In this document: one piece after another, positions 1 to 10,469 of the stretch | Layout of the letters: the number at the start of each line of letters is the position of its first letter | How positions within the stretch are numbered: the first letter of the stretch is position 1 | NCBI GenBank assembly: GCA_024364735.1 | Contig: JAGFNQ010000953.1 | Coordinates: forward strand, 10,199 to 74,198 | Direction: 5' to 3' | DNA length: 64,000 nt | From: Boesenbergia rotunda | Lineage: Eukaryota > Streptophyta > Magnoliopsida > Zingiberales > Zingiberaceae | The notes under the pieces: model-generated | What the model saw: the letters and a program-made list of their open reading frames with translations, nothing else | Database searches by the model: none | Told to the model about the DNA's origin: nothing | Position numbers and translations under genes: made by a program

Positions 1-639
1 CCCTAAACTTGACCCAGTCCTAGGAAGCTTGTTGACCACAAGTACTCGTCCTCTGAGTCATTAGGGTTTGGTTTAGACCAAATGAATTATTTCATAATTT
101 AAAAAAAAATGAAAAATACTTGTTAGAGAATTTTCTTTTGATTTAGACTCCCCCTAAATTCGACACATCCTTGGAGCCCTTGTAGATCATTAAGTGGACC
201 TTCCTCTGTGTCTTTTGGGTTTATCAAAATCAAATGAATGATAATTTTTAGGTAGATAAATTTTGAAACCACAATTTGGAAAGATGATAATTTTTAAAAT
301 ATAAGCCTTTTTGAAAACATATGTGATAGAAATTGAGGCGCAGTTTTCGAAAAGTCTTTTCAAATAATAGAAATTTTATTTAAAAGAGTGAAAACACTCC
401 CCCTGTACCCGACATCGTTTGACTCTATCTAAGTGTCTTAAGGAACTTTTGTGTTGTCCTAAGAGGCTTGTGTCTAATTGCGTGAGTCAAACAATTTTTG
501 AAAATGATATAATTTTTGAAAACATATCATATATATTCAATCAGACAAGCATGAATTCCATACAAACATTATTATGTTGAAGCTCTATTTTGAAAATATA
601 TTTTTAGAAAAATATTCTAACAATTTTGAAAACAGTTTT
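1..639 (-). other. R1 element, 3' internal non-coding region
   Basis: AT-rich and without a convincing ORF. On the plus strand it has two CTCCCCCT tracts (near 151 and 399), the reverse complement of the AGGGGGAG polypurine tracts that repeat before Sirevirus 3' LTRs. The start of the window aligns by eye with 63580-64000 (same strand) and with the reverse complement of 7080-7610, sharing the pattern of gacccagtcctaggaagctt, then gacacatcct, then a PPT. The element's 3' LTR must lie left of the window. Confidence 0.6.
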
Positions 640-1080
640 AAAACATGCTCATCAATTTCTTAGTCCTTAACATCTCACCCATTCTAGGTGTCTCAATACA
701 GCAAGCATGGTTGCCTTATGGGTGTATTGTGAGATGCTTGAATCATTCTCCTTAATTTATTATTAAATCTAAGATTTGATTGAACCTTATGTTAAATTCA
801 AATCTAGCAATAGTAAAGTGAATTTGATTTTCAGTAATTGGCTTCCAGGTCTTGGCGAGGCACCAGGCCTTCTTTGGTCGTAGTCTTATTGGATCATCAA
901 CCCTTTCCTTGACAAAGCCTTTTATAGAAAATTCATCTTCAAGTTACTTCTTGAAAGATTTTGATTTAACTAGTTTGGGTCTTGGATCGGTAGCTTCAGC
1001 TAGTTCCGCCAACATGGCTTCCCTAACGTACTATCATCTCACCTCCTCCCAATACTAGGTTGTTCAAGTTTCAATTATTC
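640..1080 (-). repeat. Conserved block shared by elements R1 and F
   Basis: This block recurs at about 36620-37170 in the same orientation. The best-kept part is around 838-960, with landmarks ggcttccaggtcttggcgag and ggatcatcaaccctttc. In both elements it lies between gag and the PPT region on the minus strand. A minus-strand reading is partly open but both copies have a stop at the same place, so coding is unproven. A non-coding function or a dead shared ORF are both possible. Confidence 0.55.
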
Positions 1081-2100
1081 TTTTTCATATAGTCGTTCTA
1101 ATTTATGCATAAAATTAAATATGAATGACATGTCATATATTTAAAAAAAAATAACAGATGCATGTCCATGGCATTAATGCATGATTCAAACAGGTCCAAA
1201 GCATTTTAGTTACGTTTCTAAAGATGTATCAAATTCCCAATTTGATACATATCGCGTGAACCCACGAATATGTCAACCCACTTTGACATATTTAGTTTTA
1301 TTAAATTTATTGTTGCACTTTGGGTAGGATTTTATTTAATTTGAGTTTAAGTTATTTACGAGTTTAAAAAATATTACTTAGAGTTACGGATTAATTAATC
1401 TAAGAATTAATTTGAATTAATTAATGATTAATTAAAGATTAATTTGAATTTGAGTTAAGATTTAATTAATTTGAATTAATTTAAGTTTGAATTAATTGAT
1501 ATTGAATTAATTTTAACTAAGATTTAATTTAATTGATTTGAATTAATTTGAATTAAGATTTAATTTAATTGATTTGAATTAATTTAAATAAATTTGAATT
1601 TAATTTAATTAGGATTTAATTTGATTTTAATTTGAATTAATTTGATTTTAATTTAATTAGGATTTAATTTGAATTTAATTTAATTAGGATTGAATTTGAA
1701 TAATTTGATTTTAATTTGAATTAATTTGATTTTAATTTAATTAGGATTTAATTTGTATTAATTTGAATTTAATTTGAATTTAATTTAATTAGGATTTAAT
1801 TTGTATTAATTTGAATTTAATTTGAATTTAATTTAATTAGGATTTAATTTGAATTAATTTGATTTTAATTTGAATTAATTTGATTTTAATTTAATTAGGA
1901 TTTAATTTGAATTAAATTGATTTTAATTTGAATTTAATTTAACTAGGATTTAATTTGAATTAATTTGATTTTAATTTGATTTTAATTTAATTAGGATTTA
2001 ATTTGAATTAATTTGATTTTAATTTGATTTAATTTGATTTTAATTTAATTAGGATTTAATTTGAATTTAATTTAATTAGGATTTAATTAAATTAAGTTAA
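1081..2100. repeat. AT-rich simple-repeat tract
   Basis: From about 1300 to 2100 the sequence is a degenerate tandem array of TTTAATTTGAATTAATTTGA and TTTAATTTAATTAGGATT modules, with almost no C. It abuts the 3' end of the minus-strand ORF 2087-2884, whose last residues read into it. The 1081-1300 part is AT-rich single-copy sequence with three adjacent hairpins at 1224-1292. No gene is seen here. Confidence 0.8.
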
Positions 2101-2884
2101 GATTTGAATAATTAAGGTTGAAATGATTGATTAATAGTTGTGGGTTTAAGTTCAGAATTTTCATTATTTCGAAAATTTCTGACTCTTCTTTATCTATCTT
2201 TTCAAGTTTTTCTAACAATTCGGATTTGTTTGAACCTTTGTGAACTTTATTTACTATGGCCTTTATCTTAGATAGTTCCATATCCTCCTCATCCTCAAAA
2301 TTAAATCTTTTAGTATCCTCAAAGTAGGAGGAGTAATTTGGGCCACTAGTTAAAGTTTTGAAAAAATTTTCAAGATTATCTATAATTAAGTTGTTATCTA
2401 GAAGAATTTCATCTTCAGAATTATCCTCAAGAATATTTTTAACAAAATCATTTTTATCCTTAGAAATAATATTTTCAGAATTAACTTCCGGATTATCCTT
2501 AGGATTTTCAAATTCGATTTCAGAGTTATACAACGGATTTTCAAATTTAACTTCATAATTATCTAAAGGATTTTCAAATTTGGAATTATCTTTAAGATTT
2601 TTGAATTCAGTTTTATCCTTAGGATTTTTAAATTTGAATTCGGGATTAATTTCAGATTTAAATTTAGAATTAATTGTATCATTATCCGTAGAATTATCAG
2701 AGTTTATTTCATATTTAAGTTCAGAATTAATTTTAGTAATTATTGAATTGGTATTAATGATTAAACAATTTATTTCTAATATTTTAGCCATATTCACATT
2801 TTGTAACTTGTCATTCAAAATATCTACTTGACTATGCAGTAATTCTAACTTATCGGGGAAATTATCTAAATTATTAAAAGACAT
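2087..2884 (-). CDS. Low-complexity Asn/Lys/Glu-rich ORF of element R1
   Basis: An uninterrupted 265-codon minus-strand ORF in the internal region of R1, starting 42 nt after the zinc-knuckle ORF ends. I recognise no domain. The first 55 residues or so look like a coiled coil (alternating Leu/Ile with Asn/Lys). Residues about 60-150 are degenerate repeats built on KFENP-L-D-N and EFKN-P-K-D modules rich in Glu, Asn and Asp. The C-terminus is Asn/Leu-rich and encoded by the start of the AT-rich array. Its place after the CCHC knuckles matches the coiled-coil C-terminal part of the other Sirevirus-like gags here, so it may be a diverged or repeat-expanded gag tail. It may also be chance coding in low-complexity DNA, although 265 codons without a stop in AT-rich sequence is notable. 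Confidence 0.4.
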   Translation of the reverse strand: MSFNNLDNFPDKLELLHSQVDILNDKLQNVNMAKILEINCLIINTNSIITKINSELKYEINSDNSTDNDTINSKFKSEINPEFKFKNPKDKTEFKNLKDNSKFENPLDNYEVKFENPLYNSEIEFENPKDNPEVNSENIISKDKNDFVKNILEDNSEDEILLDNNLIIDNLENFFKTLTSGPNYSSYFEDTKRFNFEDEEDMELSKIKAIVNKVHKGSNKSELLEKLEKIDKEESEIFEIMKILNLNPQLLINHFNLNYSNLNLI

Positions 2885-2926
2885 TGCAGGAATTTATAAA
2901 ATTTTTGGAACATAAATCTTACGTAC

Positions 2927-3130
2927 CTAAACCGGACACTTGTTTTTATAGTGTCCGTACTTCTCGCATTTGAAGCATCGTACGTGATCCTTATTTTTCC
3001 GGACTCCTGGCGCTGGTGCCCCCTTTGCCGTCGGTGGTGTAGATCGAGTCTTACGAGTAGGGCACTGATTTTTATAATGCCCTCTCTCCCTGCACGTGAA
3101 ACAAATAATATGGAACTTAAAAATGGGCAT
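2927..3130 (-). CDS. Two-knuckle gag nucleocapsid remnant of R1
   Basis: This short minus-strand ORF encodes two CCHC zinc knuckles, CFTCRERGHYKNQC and CFKCEKYGHYKNKC, separated by a basic Pro/Thr/Ala linker. Such knuckles bind genomic RNA in retroelement Gag. The frame is open from 3319, but the upstream part crosses the primer site and LTR, so the ATG at 3130 is the likely start and gives 67 residues. The N-terminal capsid-like part of gag (about 200 residues in E) is absent and the knuckles lie only about 120 nt from the primer site. R1 is therefore a deletion derivative that could not assemble particles by itself. Confidence 0.7.
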   Translation of the reverse strand: MPIFKFHIICFTCRERGHYKNQCPTRKTRSTPPTAKGAPAPGVRKNKDHVRCFKCEKYGHYKNKCPV

Positions 3131-3221
3131 TAAAAAAATTGTACCTGATTCACCCCTGGGCTCCCCCTCAACTCTTGGCGTCGTTGCTCTGTTGGCGATT
3201 AGTCCGGTGAAGAGCGGCCTA

Positions 3222-3233
3222 GCTCTGATACCA
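3222..3233 (-). promoter_or_regulatory. R1 primer binding site (tRNA-iMet)
   Basis: The plus strand reads GCTCTGATACCA, the reverse complement of TGGTATCAGAGC, complementary to the 3' end of plant initiator-Met tRNA. It lies 2 nt from the LTR boundary at 3236 and fixes R1 as a minus-strand copia-type element. Confidence 0.9.
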
Positions 3234-3235
3234 AA

Positions 3236-4875
3236 TGTAGGACCGGTGCCGTGGATAGAGGGGGGTGAATATCGACCGTGAAAATCTCTCGCGGAAACTT
3301 CGTAGAAAGCTTGGATCATTCTAGACTTAGAACGTTAGTAGCACAGCGGAAAAGTAAATACAGAAAAATAAAAGCAAGACAGACACGCGGGGATTTATTT
3401 ACTTGGTTCCCGACCCCTCAGGGTCAGTACGTCCAAGGCCTATGTACTCGGCGTGAGTCCACTATTGGTCTCCTTTCCGAAATTTCTGGAGGCGGAGAAA
3501 ACTCGTCTTACAGTTGATAATTACAAGCAAGAATAATGAAAATTAAGTGCGGAATTAAATAAAATCAAACCGAACAAAACAAAGTCTGAAGCTCGGCCGA
3601 TCTGGACCTCCGAAGTGCCGCGCACTTCCTCCTGGAGCCTCCCGGTCGTAGAGCCTCGTCTTTAGTGTGTTGTCATCGGTCAGAATGATCAGAATAACAC
3701 TTGGCAGTTGTGTTTGAAGCAGAGGGGTCGAAACCCCTTATATAGGCTTCATACGGGCGCCTGATACGCTGGGGGCGCTCCTATGAACTCGGTCAAACCT
3801 TATCCCGGCGCCGAACTCGCCGCAGCTGATAAGATCTCTGACCAGGGCACCTGGGACCTCCCGGGTGCCTGAGTGAAGGCTTATCTTGTGTTTCGACCTC
3901 GAAACAGCAAAACAGCTTTCAACTTGGGCGCCCGTATCATCCCGGGCGCCTGAATGGAAGCCTTATTCTGCTTCTTCATGAAACTGCATTGTTTACTCTT
4001 TGGCTTGGGCGCCCCCATCATCCTGGGCGCCTGGCTTCAAGGCATTCAACCCAACACTGGGTTTTACACACTGATCTGGGCGCCCCCATCAGTGGGGGCG
4101 CCTTGGTTGGTTGCTTTCCAGCCTTTCGCCTGCTTTGTCTCCGGTTCATGGTACCTGCAAGATACACAAACACAAAGCACATATACATACAATGTTAGCC
4201 TTAAGGACTTGTTTTGGAATTCGGATTTCCACGAAACCCTAGGTCGAACCGACGCAAGTTCTCACCCCCGAGAACCACCTACTCCTCTCAGGAGACGGTT
4301 GCCACCCAGTCCTTCGGATGGACTTTTGCTTAGCTTCTGATACTTCCGGACCTCGAGACGCTCGAACCCTGACCCGTCTTTACTTCTGTCCTTAGTCATC
4401 ACTCAGCTATGTTGCTCAATCCCTCAGACCAAGACTTCGTGCCCAAACCCTAAGTCCAGGACTTCAGTAGGTCTTCTTGCCCAGTCCTCGACCAAGGCTT
4501 CGTGCCCACCTTCCGAGCAGGTCTTCGGTGCCCAACCCTTTGCCAGGACTTAGTGCCCAATCCTCGATCAGGACTTAGTTCCCACCTTCTGAGCAGATCT
4601 TCGGTGCCCAGCCCTTTGCCAGGACTTAGTGCCCAATCCTCGATCAGGATTTAGTGCTCACCTTCCGAGCAGGTCTTCGGTGCCCGGCCCTTTGCCAGGA
4701 CTTAGTACCCAATACTCGATCAGGACTTAGTGCCTAGATTCACTAGGACTTTGGTCCACTTTGTTACTTCTCTCATAATTCCCCCTTTGTCTGTTTAATG
4801 TATCACTGACTTAAGTCTATTGTCAAACATTAAAACACTTAGAGGAGGACATCACTGATGCTACTTGCACCAACA
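3236..4875 (-). mobile_element. R1 5' LTR (GGGCGCC-type, 1.64 kb)
   Basis: Bounded by TGTAGG at 3236 and CCAACA at 4875 (TG...CA on both strands), directly next to the primer site. On the minus strand: hairpin-type repeats (about 4440-4745; CCAGGACTTAGTGCCC and CGATCAGG modules), GGGCGCC palindromes (about 3760-4110), a TATA-like TATATAAGGG at 3737-3746, and the Sirevirus-like LTR end with attcacccccctctatc. It is inserted in an older LTR whose remainder starts at 4876; the other LTR is outside the window, so no TSD can be tested. Confidence 0.85.
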
Positions 4876-5483
4876 GAGTCAACTGGGTTGTGAGGGTCTG
4901 AGTATGAGTGATTGTACTCAGGGGTTAAGCTGGGAGGGTTTGAGTGCGAAGAGACTTGTACTCGGGAGTGAAACCCTAGGCTTAGGTGTGTACCAGTCGA
5001 CTGGCCATAGGGTAGTCGACTGGTGTAGGCTGGAACAAGCTGGCAGATTCAAACGTTGTACTGTAATGGTCGAATCTGAGTGGTACCAGTCGACTGCCCT
5101 AGGGGCAGTCGACTGGTAGCGGCTGTTTCAGATTCAAGCTCTATTTAAAGGGGCTCGTTTCAGACTACTATCCTTTGACGAAACAAGCTTGGTTAAGGCT
5201 TGTTAGTAGTCTTTTGAGTCCAGATCATGTCAAGGTGCTGTGGCGAGGTTTCTCCACCCACAAGGAGTGACAAGGACTAGCCGGAGGTTATCCGGGGGTT
5301 GATCCACCGACGGATTCTTGGATTAGTCACCCGTTCGGGGTGGATACCAAGTAAATTTCTGTTGTTAGCATTGTTCTTATTATCTTTTGCATATTATTAT
5401 TTCCACTGCGCTAACAACTTTGTAGAGACATCAACGAAAACATGATATTCACCCCCCCCCCTACCACGTTGATCGATCTATCA
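4876..5483 (+). mobile_element. R2: 3' part of a GTCGAC-type copia LTR
   Basis: This is homologous to the second half of the A-family LTRs (compare 42560-43234). It has paired CAGTCGACTG palindromes at about 4995-5120, a TATTTAAA box near 5143, the gaggtttctccacccacaag block and a terminal attcacccccc. The LTR end appears to be CGATCTATCA at 5483. The first half is missing because R1 inserted here. No primer site follows, so it is a 3' or solo LTR. Confidence 0.75.
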
Positions 5484-7073
5484 TAGTTGTGAGTGTTTGA
5501 ATCAAGCTTGAATTTGTTTGTCGTCAAAAGTTTTGGGTTTTCAAATTGGAACGGGGGTTTTGTTTTGCAAATAAGAATGGAAGTATAGTTTGAAATGAAA
5601 GTGACTTGACTAAGTAGAATTAAACTAGGTAATTGCAAGAGTTGAACTTAACCACTAGGAAAATTGAACAATTCACTATAAAACTATGGAATTGAAGAAC
5701 TGATCAAGATTCAAGCTCAAGCAACAATAATTCGGTAGCTAAATTGCAGAAATTAAATGGAATTCTCGCAATACAAGTTGAATGCTTAAAAACAGGGCTA
5801 AATTGTAGCTGTGGTGAACTGATCGGTCGGCTGACCGATCAGATACAAGCCTGATCGGACTGGAGACCGATCAGGTGCTGCCTGGATCGGTCTATTGACC
5901 GATCAGTATCTGAAACGCGAACTGAACGATACTAGCAAACTGGAATGATACAGATTTGAAAACAGAAATGAAATCTACAACCTATCAACACCAGTTCAAG
6001 TTCTTCACCGAGATTTTCTCCTTGCCGTCACACAAGGATCGAGCTCGGAACCCCCTCACTCGAGAATCTACAGAAATCAGCTCCTTGATTAGCTTGCGTA
6101 GCTGGAATGCGAACTCTAAAACTTCCTCTGATCCTTTCTTCCTTGATGGTTGAAATGGCAAGTGGTAGCTCAGGAACCCTCGAATCAACCCAGAGAACCC
6201 CTCTAACTTGGCCCGATTGTTGGAGAAATGGAATCAAACGAAGATTGATCGGATGAAGCGAGATCACGGCGAAACCCTCGCCGGAGCTTCCAGAGATGAA
6301 ACGATTGCGAACCTCTCGCAGAACTGACCTTGACAAATTGAAAACTGAAGAAGAGCTTGATCTAGGTGGCCGCGTACGATCAGAATTGGAAAACAAAGAA
6401 GAACGGAAGAGCTCTGGAGATGCGATCTGGCGACGACGACGAGCGGAAGAGGGAGTTTCTGTTTTAACTGATCTTTTTGAATTTCGACGGCTGAGATCCT
6501 TTCCGTGCCATCCAACGGTCAGATCAAGTCAGATTTGAACCAAACCTTCCAGATCTTGATCAAGGGTCAGGATCTACCTCTCCTCAGCTGGGATCAACCG
6601 GGTATGCAACCGATGGCTCAGATTGCTCTGATCTTTGAATAGACGGTTAGGCTCCTCTTAAGCTCAATCCAACGGCTGGATGACCTCTGATTGGGACCAA
6701 ATCATCAGATCTTGATCTGTGATCTAGATCAACTCTAACTTGAGCTCTGATTGGTCAGCAGATGATAGATGGCTCAGATCTAGCCGTCTCTTGATCGGAC
6801 GGCCCACATTGATCCACCTCTTGATCCCCTTGATCAAAGCCAAGTAGGAGCTCAAGTCTGATCCAATCTTGATCTAGGTCCATGGTTAATTGAAGCCTAC
6901 AAAATTAGATTCAAAATTAATGCCAAAATATCTCAAATATAGAAAGAATTGTATTCACAGACAAAATAGAAAGATTTCATGAAATCTAATATAAATGCAA
7001 ACTTAAGCATATGAAAAGGGATCAAAAACATGGATTTGAGAGCCTAATTGAAGTGACAAAATGATAGTTATCA
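5484..7073 (-). mobile_element. R3: Athila/Tat-type LTR fragment
   Basis: On the minus strand this starts TGATAACTATCATTTTGTCA, resembling the start of the Gypsy LTR at 38820, and shares with it the gacggctgagatc/ccttgatcaagatctgg region and the ttgtgtgacggcaaggag block. The last part of the LTR (and its primer site) is missing at the 5484 end. It contains three GATCGGTC...GACCGATC palindromes at 5819-5907 that I do not see in the related LTR at 38820. Small ORFs across 5956-6540 look like chance frames. Confidence 0.7.
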
Positions 7074-9374
7074 GTCAACACTGAAGTTCCTTAAGGCACT
7101 TAGATAGAGTCAAACGGTGTCGGGTACAGGGGGAGTGGTTTATCCTTTTAAAATATCTTTTAAAAAATTGTGCTTGAAAAATCACTATCTCTTAAAATGT
7201 CTTTTAAAAATGATCCTTGAAAAATCACTATCTTTTAAAATGATTTTCGAAAATCATACTTTACATACTATTACTTATGTTTTTCGAAAACTATGCCTGA
7301 CCAATTACCTTCATTTCAAAATATGTTTCGAAATTTCAAAATACATTCTAAAAATTATGCCTATGTCTCATTTGATTTTGATAAACCCTAAAGACACAGA
7401 GGAAGGTCCACTTCATGATCTACAAGGACTCCTAGGATGTGTCAAATTTAGGGGGAGTCTGAATCAAAAGAGGAATTTCTGAAATGTTTTTTTATCTGTT
7501 TTAAAATTATTAGATAATTCCTTTAATCTGAACTAAACCCTAAAGACTTAGAGGAAGAGTACTTGTGGTCAATAAGCTTCCTAGGACAGGGTCAAGTTTA
7601 GGGGAAGTCAAATTAAAAGAATTATTGAATATTTCAAGGTAATATGTTTTCATGCATGTATTTTCAAATCCTTCTGAAAACACAAGTAATTTCCTTTCAA
7701 ATACTATCATTTTTTTTATATATAAATATATTATTATTTTCAAAATGTTTTAAATAGAATCAATTTGAAATAATATTTCTCTTGAGCTTGAAAAATTTCC
7801 AGAACACTTAAGGAAATATCCTTGTAGTCAACAAGGTTTCCTTGGATTATGTCAGACTGGAAAAGAAACCAAGCCAAGTAAAACATTATGTTTTTAAAAA
7901 AAAACAAGATTTTTCTAAGTACTTATACTTTTCAAAAATTCCAATATTTTTCAAAAGTACTAAATTTTTCAAAGATCATAATATTTTTCAAAAGTACTTA
8001 ATTTTTCAAAGATCATAATATTGTTCAAAAGTATTTGCATTGTTTTAAAAAGTACATGCATCTTTTTTTAAAGTATTTGCAATTTTCAAAAAATTCAAAA
8101 TAAGTGGTTAAAGGTTCTGAACCTAATCTTAGTGATTAAATATTTTTTGTTGCTTGTCATGCATGGGCTCAATATACACTTGACTCCAATTCTATTTTTG
8201 AGAATCAATTCTTCATTCTTTCAAAATTTTGTTACTTAAAAATTATCATAACTCTTGACATTATTTTACTGAGGATTATCTTTCGCTCAAATATTTATGT
8301 TTTCAAAACCCATAAGCTCTGATACATAAATTTTAAATTTTCTTTCATAATATATTTTTTAAAAGTTCTTTATTGATATATAGCCAAGGGGGAGAGTAGA
8401 AAAAGTGAAATTAAAAATTAAATTCTTCCTTAAACTTTTTTCCTTTTCAAAGAAAGTTTATCTTAGAAATGGTCTAAAACATAAGGAGAAGAGTCTCACA
8501 CCAAGGGGGAGAGAAAGAAAGAGAAATAGGAAATTCTTTTATTTAAATTTTTATCTCATTTTTCAAAAAGTAAAGTAAAAATTTCTAAGTATTTCTAAGT
8601 GTTTCAAAATATTTTTTAAGTGCATGTTTTTTTCTAAGTAAAATTTTTCTTAGTAAATAAAATTTGTCTGAGCAAAAACTTTTTGAAAATTTTGGCAAAT
8701 GTGTCTAAGTAAAATTTTTTTTGGTGAAAAACCTGTTTAGAAATTTCTTAAAGATTTTGTTGTACAAAATGCACAAAGTATTTCCAAACAAATTCTTCTA
8801 AGTGTGCAAAAATTTGTTTAGTAAATAAATTCTTTCCCAATTCTCAAAGTTGAACTTTTTTTAAGGGAAATTTGGCTTCAAAATCTTGGCTAAGTAAATT
8901 TTTTAGTAAAATTCTTTTTGCAAAGCCTTGTAAGTAAAAGTTTTTTTTAACAAAATTTAGGCTTGCAAAACTTTTCAAAATGGAAAATTGTCTAAGTATA
9001 AAAAGTTTATTGTTGATGCAAATGCGTTTAATCTATTTTTGAAAATCACTTTGTCAAAAACTTAGAAGTTTTACAAAAACTCAAAACTCCCTAGTAGATA
9101 TTTTGTTCACCCATGAATATTGTTTTTGATATATGTCAAAGGGGGAGGAAAAGTCAAAGTTAAGTGTTTTAACACAATCATTCGGGATTGCAGGGGAAGG
9201 ATGAGAAATAAAATTTATTTTTTTACGGTTCAAAACTACATTGGTTTTAAACTTTACTATGCTAAAACTGTAAACTTTACTGCTAAAATTTATTGGTTTT
9301 TATCTTCTTTTCTTAAAGGTTATAATGTTTACTTAACTTTGAATTGTGTTGCCATAAATCAAAAAGGGGGAGAT
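7074..9374 (+). other. R4 element, 3' internal non-coding region with repeated PPTs
   Basis: No convincing gene. Polypurine tracts recur at about 7129, 7450, 7588, 8390, 8503, 9128 and 9361, a layout described for Sireviruses before the 3' LTR. The region is collinear, inverted, with 62052-64000 (element H), for example in the tatgtcaaagggggagg and ccaagggggagag steps. The 5' side is cut off at the Athila-type fragment at 7073. Between the tracts the sequence is A/T-rich with many tttcaaaa and ctaagta words. Confidence 0.75.
9361..9373 (+). promoter_or_regulatory. R4 polypurine tract
   Basis: AAAAAGGGGGAGA lies directly before the LTR start TGTTAG. It is the plus-strand primer for reverse transcription and marks the 3' LTR boundary. 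Confidence 0.9.
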
Positions 9375-10245
9375 TGTTAGTGCCGGAAGCACCATATCGA
9401 ACCTTGTTTTGATATTGGCAAAGGGTTCAAAGTTAAGTATTATTGGTGCTCTAACGATGTTACTCAAGTATGCAGGAAAAGTCCTAGGAACACTAGGCAC
9501 GAAGTCCTGGTTCTAAGAATTGGGCACTAAGTCCTGACCATGGGCTGGGCAACTAAGTCCTGACGTAAGGTTGGGCACTAAGTCCTGGCCGAGGGCTGGG
9601 CACCGAAGACCTGGTTCAAGGAATTGGGCACTAAGTCCTGGCCGAGGGCTGGGCACCGAAGACCTGGTTCGAGGAATTGGGCACTAAGTCCTGGTCGCGA
9701 GCTGGGCACGAAGACCTGGTGAGTAAAGCTGGGCAAAAGTCCAACCGGAGGAGCCGGTTGGCAAAAAGGTAAATTCTCCCTAAAGGAGTAGGTGAGGACG
9801 CGTTCCCCGTCGAGGGAATAATAGGCGTCGGTTCGACCTAGGATTCCATTTGGGAGACCCGAAGTCAGAACCAAGATAACTACGGCTGTAACTAATGCTT
9901 GGTTTGTTTTGGAACTAACCTGAGTTGCAGGATCGAAGGACTGATCGTCTGCAAGTAAGGTGCCTCACTGGGCCTAGGCGCCCAAATGGGCTCAGGCACC
10001 CGTATGGATACGGGCGCCCAAGGGTGAAGGCAAAATCCAAAACACAGCCGCGAAGCCTCTGGACCAAAGCAGTTCAGGCGCCCGTGATGTCATGGGCGCC
10101 CCCATCAGCTTAGGCGCCCAAGTGGAGATGGATAAGCGCTGACCGAGCCCGCGGATAAGGATTCGCGCAGGGAAGGCCACGTGTTAGGCGCCCCCATCGA
10201 CACAGGCGCCCCCATCGGCTCTTCCACCGGCTTTTTTGTTTACTT
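9375..10245 (+). mobile_element. R4 3' LTR, truncated
   Basis: Starts TGTTAGTGCCGGAAGCACC directly after the PPT and matches the start of the H LTR (minus strand from 62051). Includes the hairpin-type repeats (9480-9730; GGGCACTAAGTCCTGG modules) and GGGCGCC palindromes (9960-10220). The TATA/R-U5 part with its terminal tattcaccccc is missing; homology ends near 10245, so the exact end is approximate. Confidence 0.8.
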
Positions 10246-10469
10246 TCGATCTAGATTTTATGTACACTCATTCATAGAGTATAGGATCGATGGATGTAAA
10301 TAATTAGCTAGTCATCTTGGCTCGGAGATCCCTTCAATGGTGGCTTGCTCATGGTGTAGGGAGGAGCAGACGAGGTGACGACACAACTGGAGTCACATTG
10401 GAGACCAAAGCCATGATAGTCAAAAAATCTAGGATTTTTCATGTTCATTATGTTGGTTTATGTGCTTGT
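10246..10469 (+). other. Old sequence left of the solo LTR
   Basis: Unrecognised sequence of about 220 bp between truncated R4 and the solo LTR; it may be 5' sequence of copia element R5. Its last 5 bp (10465-10469, CTTGT) are the left target-site duplication. Confidence 0.4.

Noticed and set aside
852..1058. 68-codon plus-strand ORF
   Set aside because: It lies antisense in the block shared by R1 and F, and the counterpart at 36963 has a different frame and length; no domain.
5956..6540. Overlapping ORFs of 65-122 codons on both strands
   Set aside because: They lie inside an Athila-like LTR fragment, and the related LTR at 38820 does not keep them.
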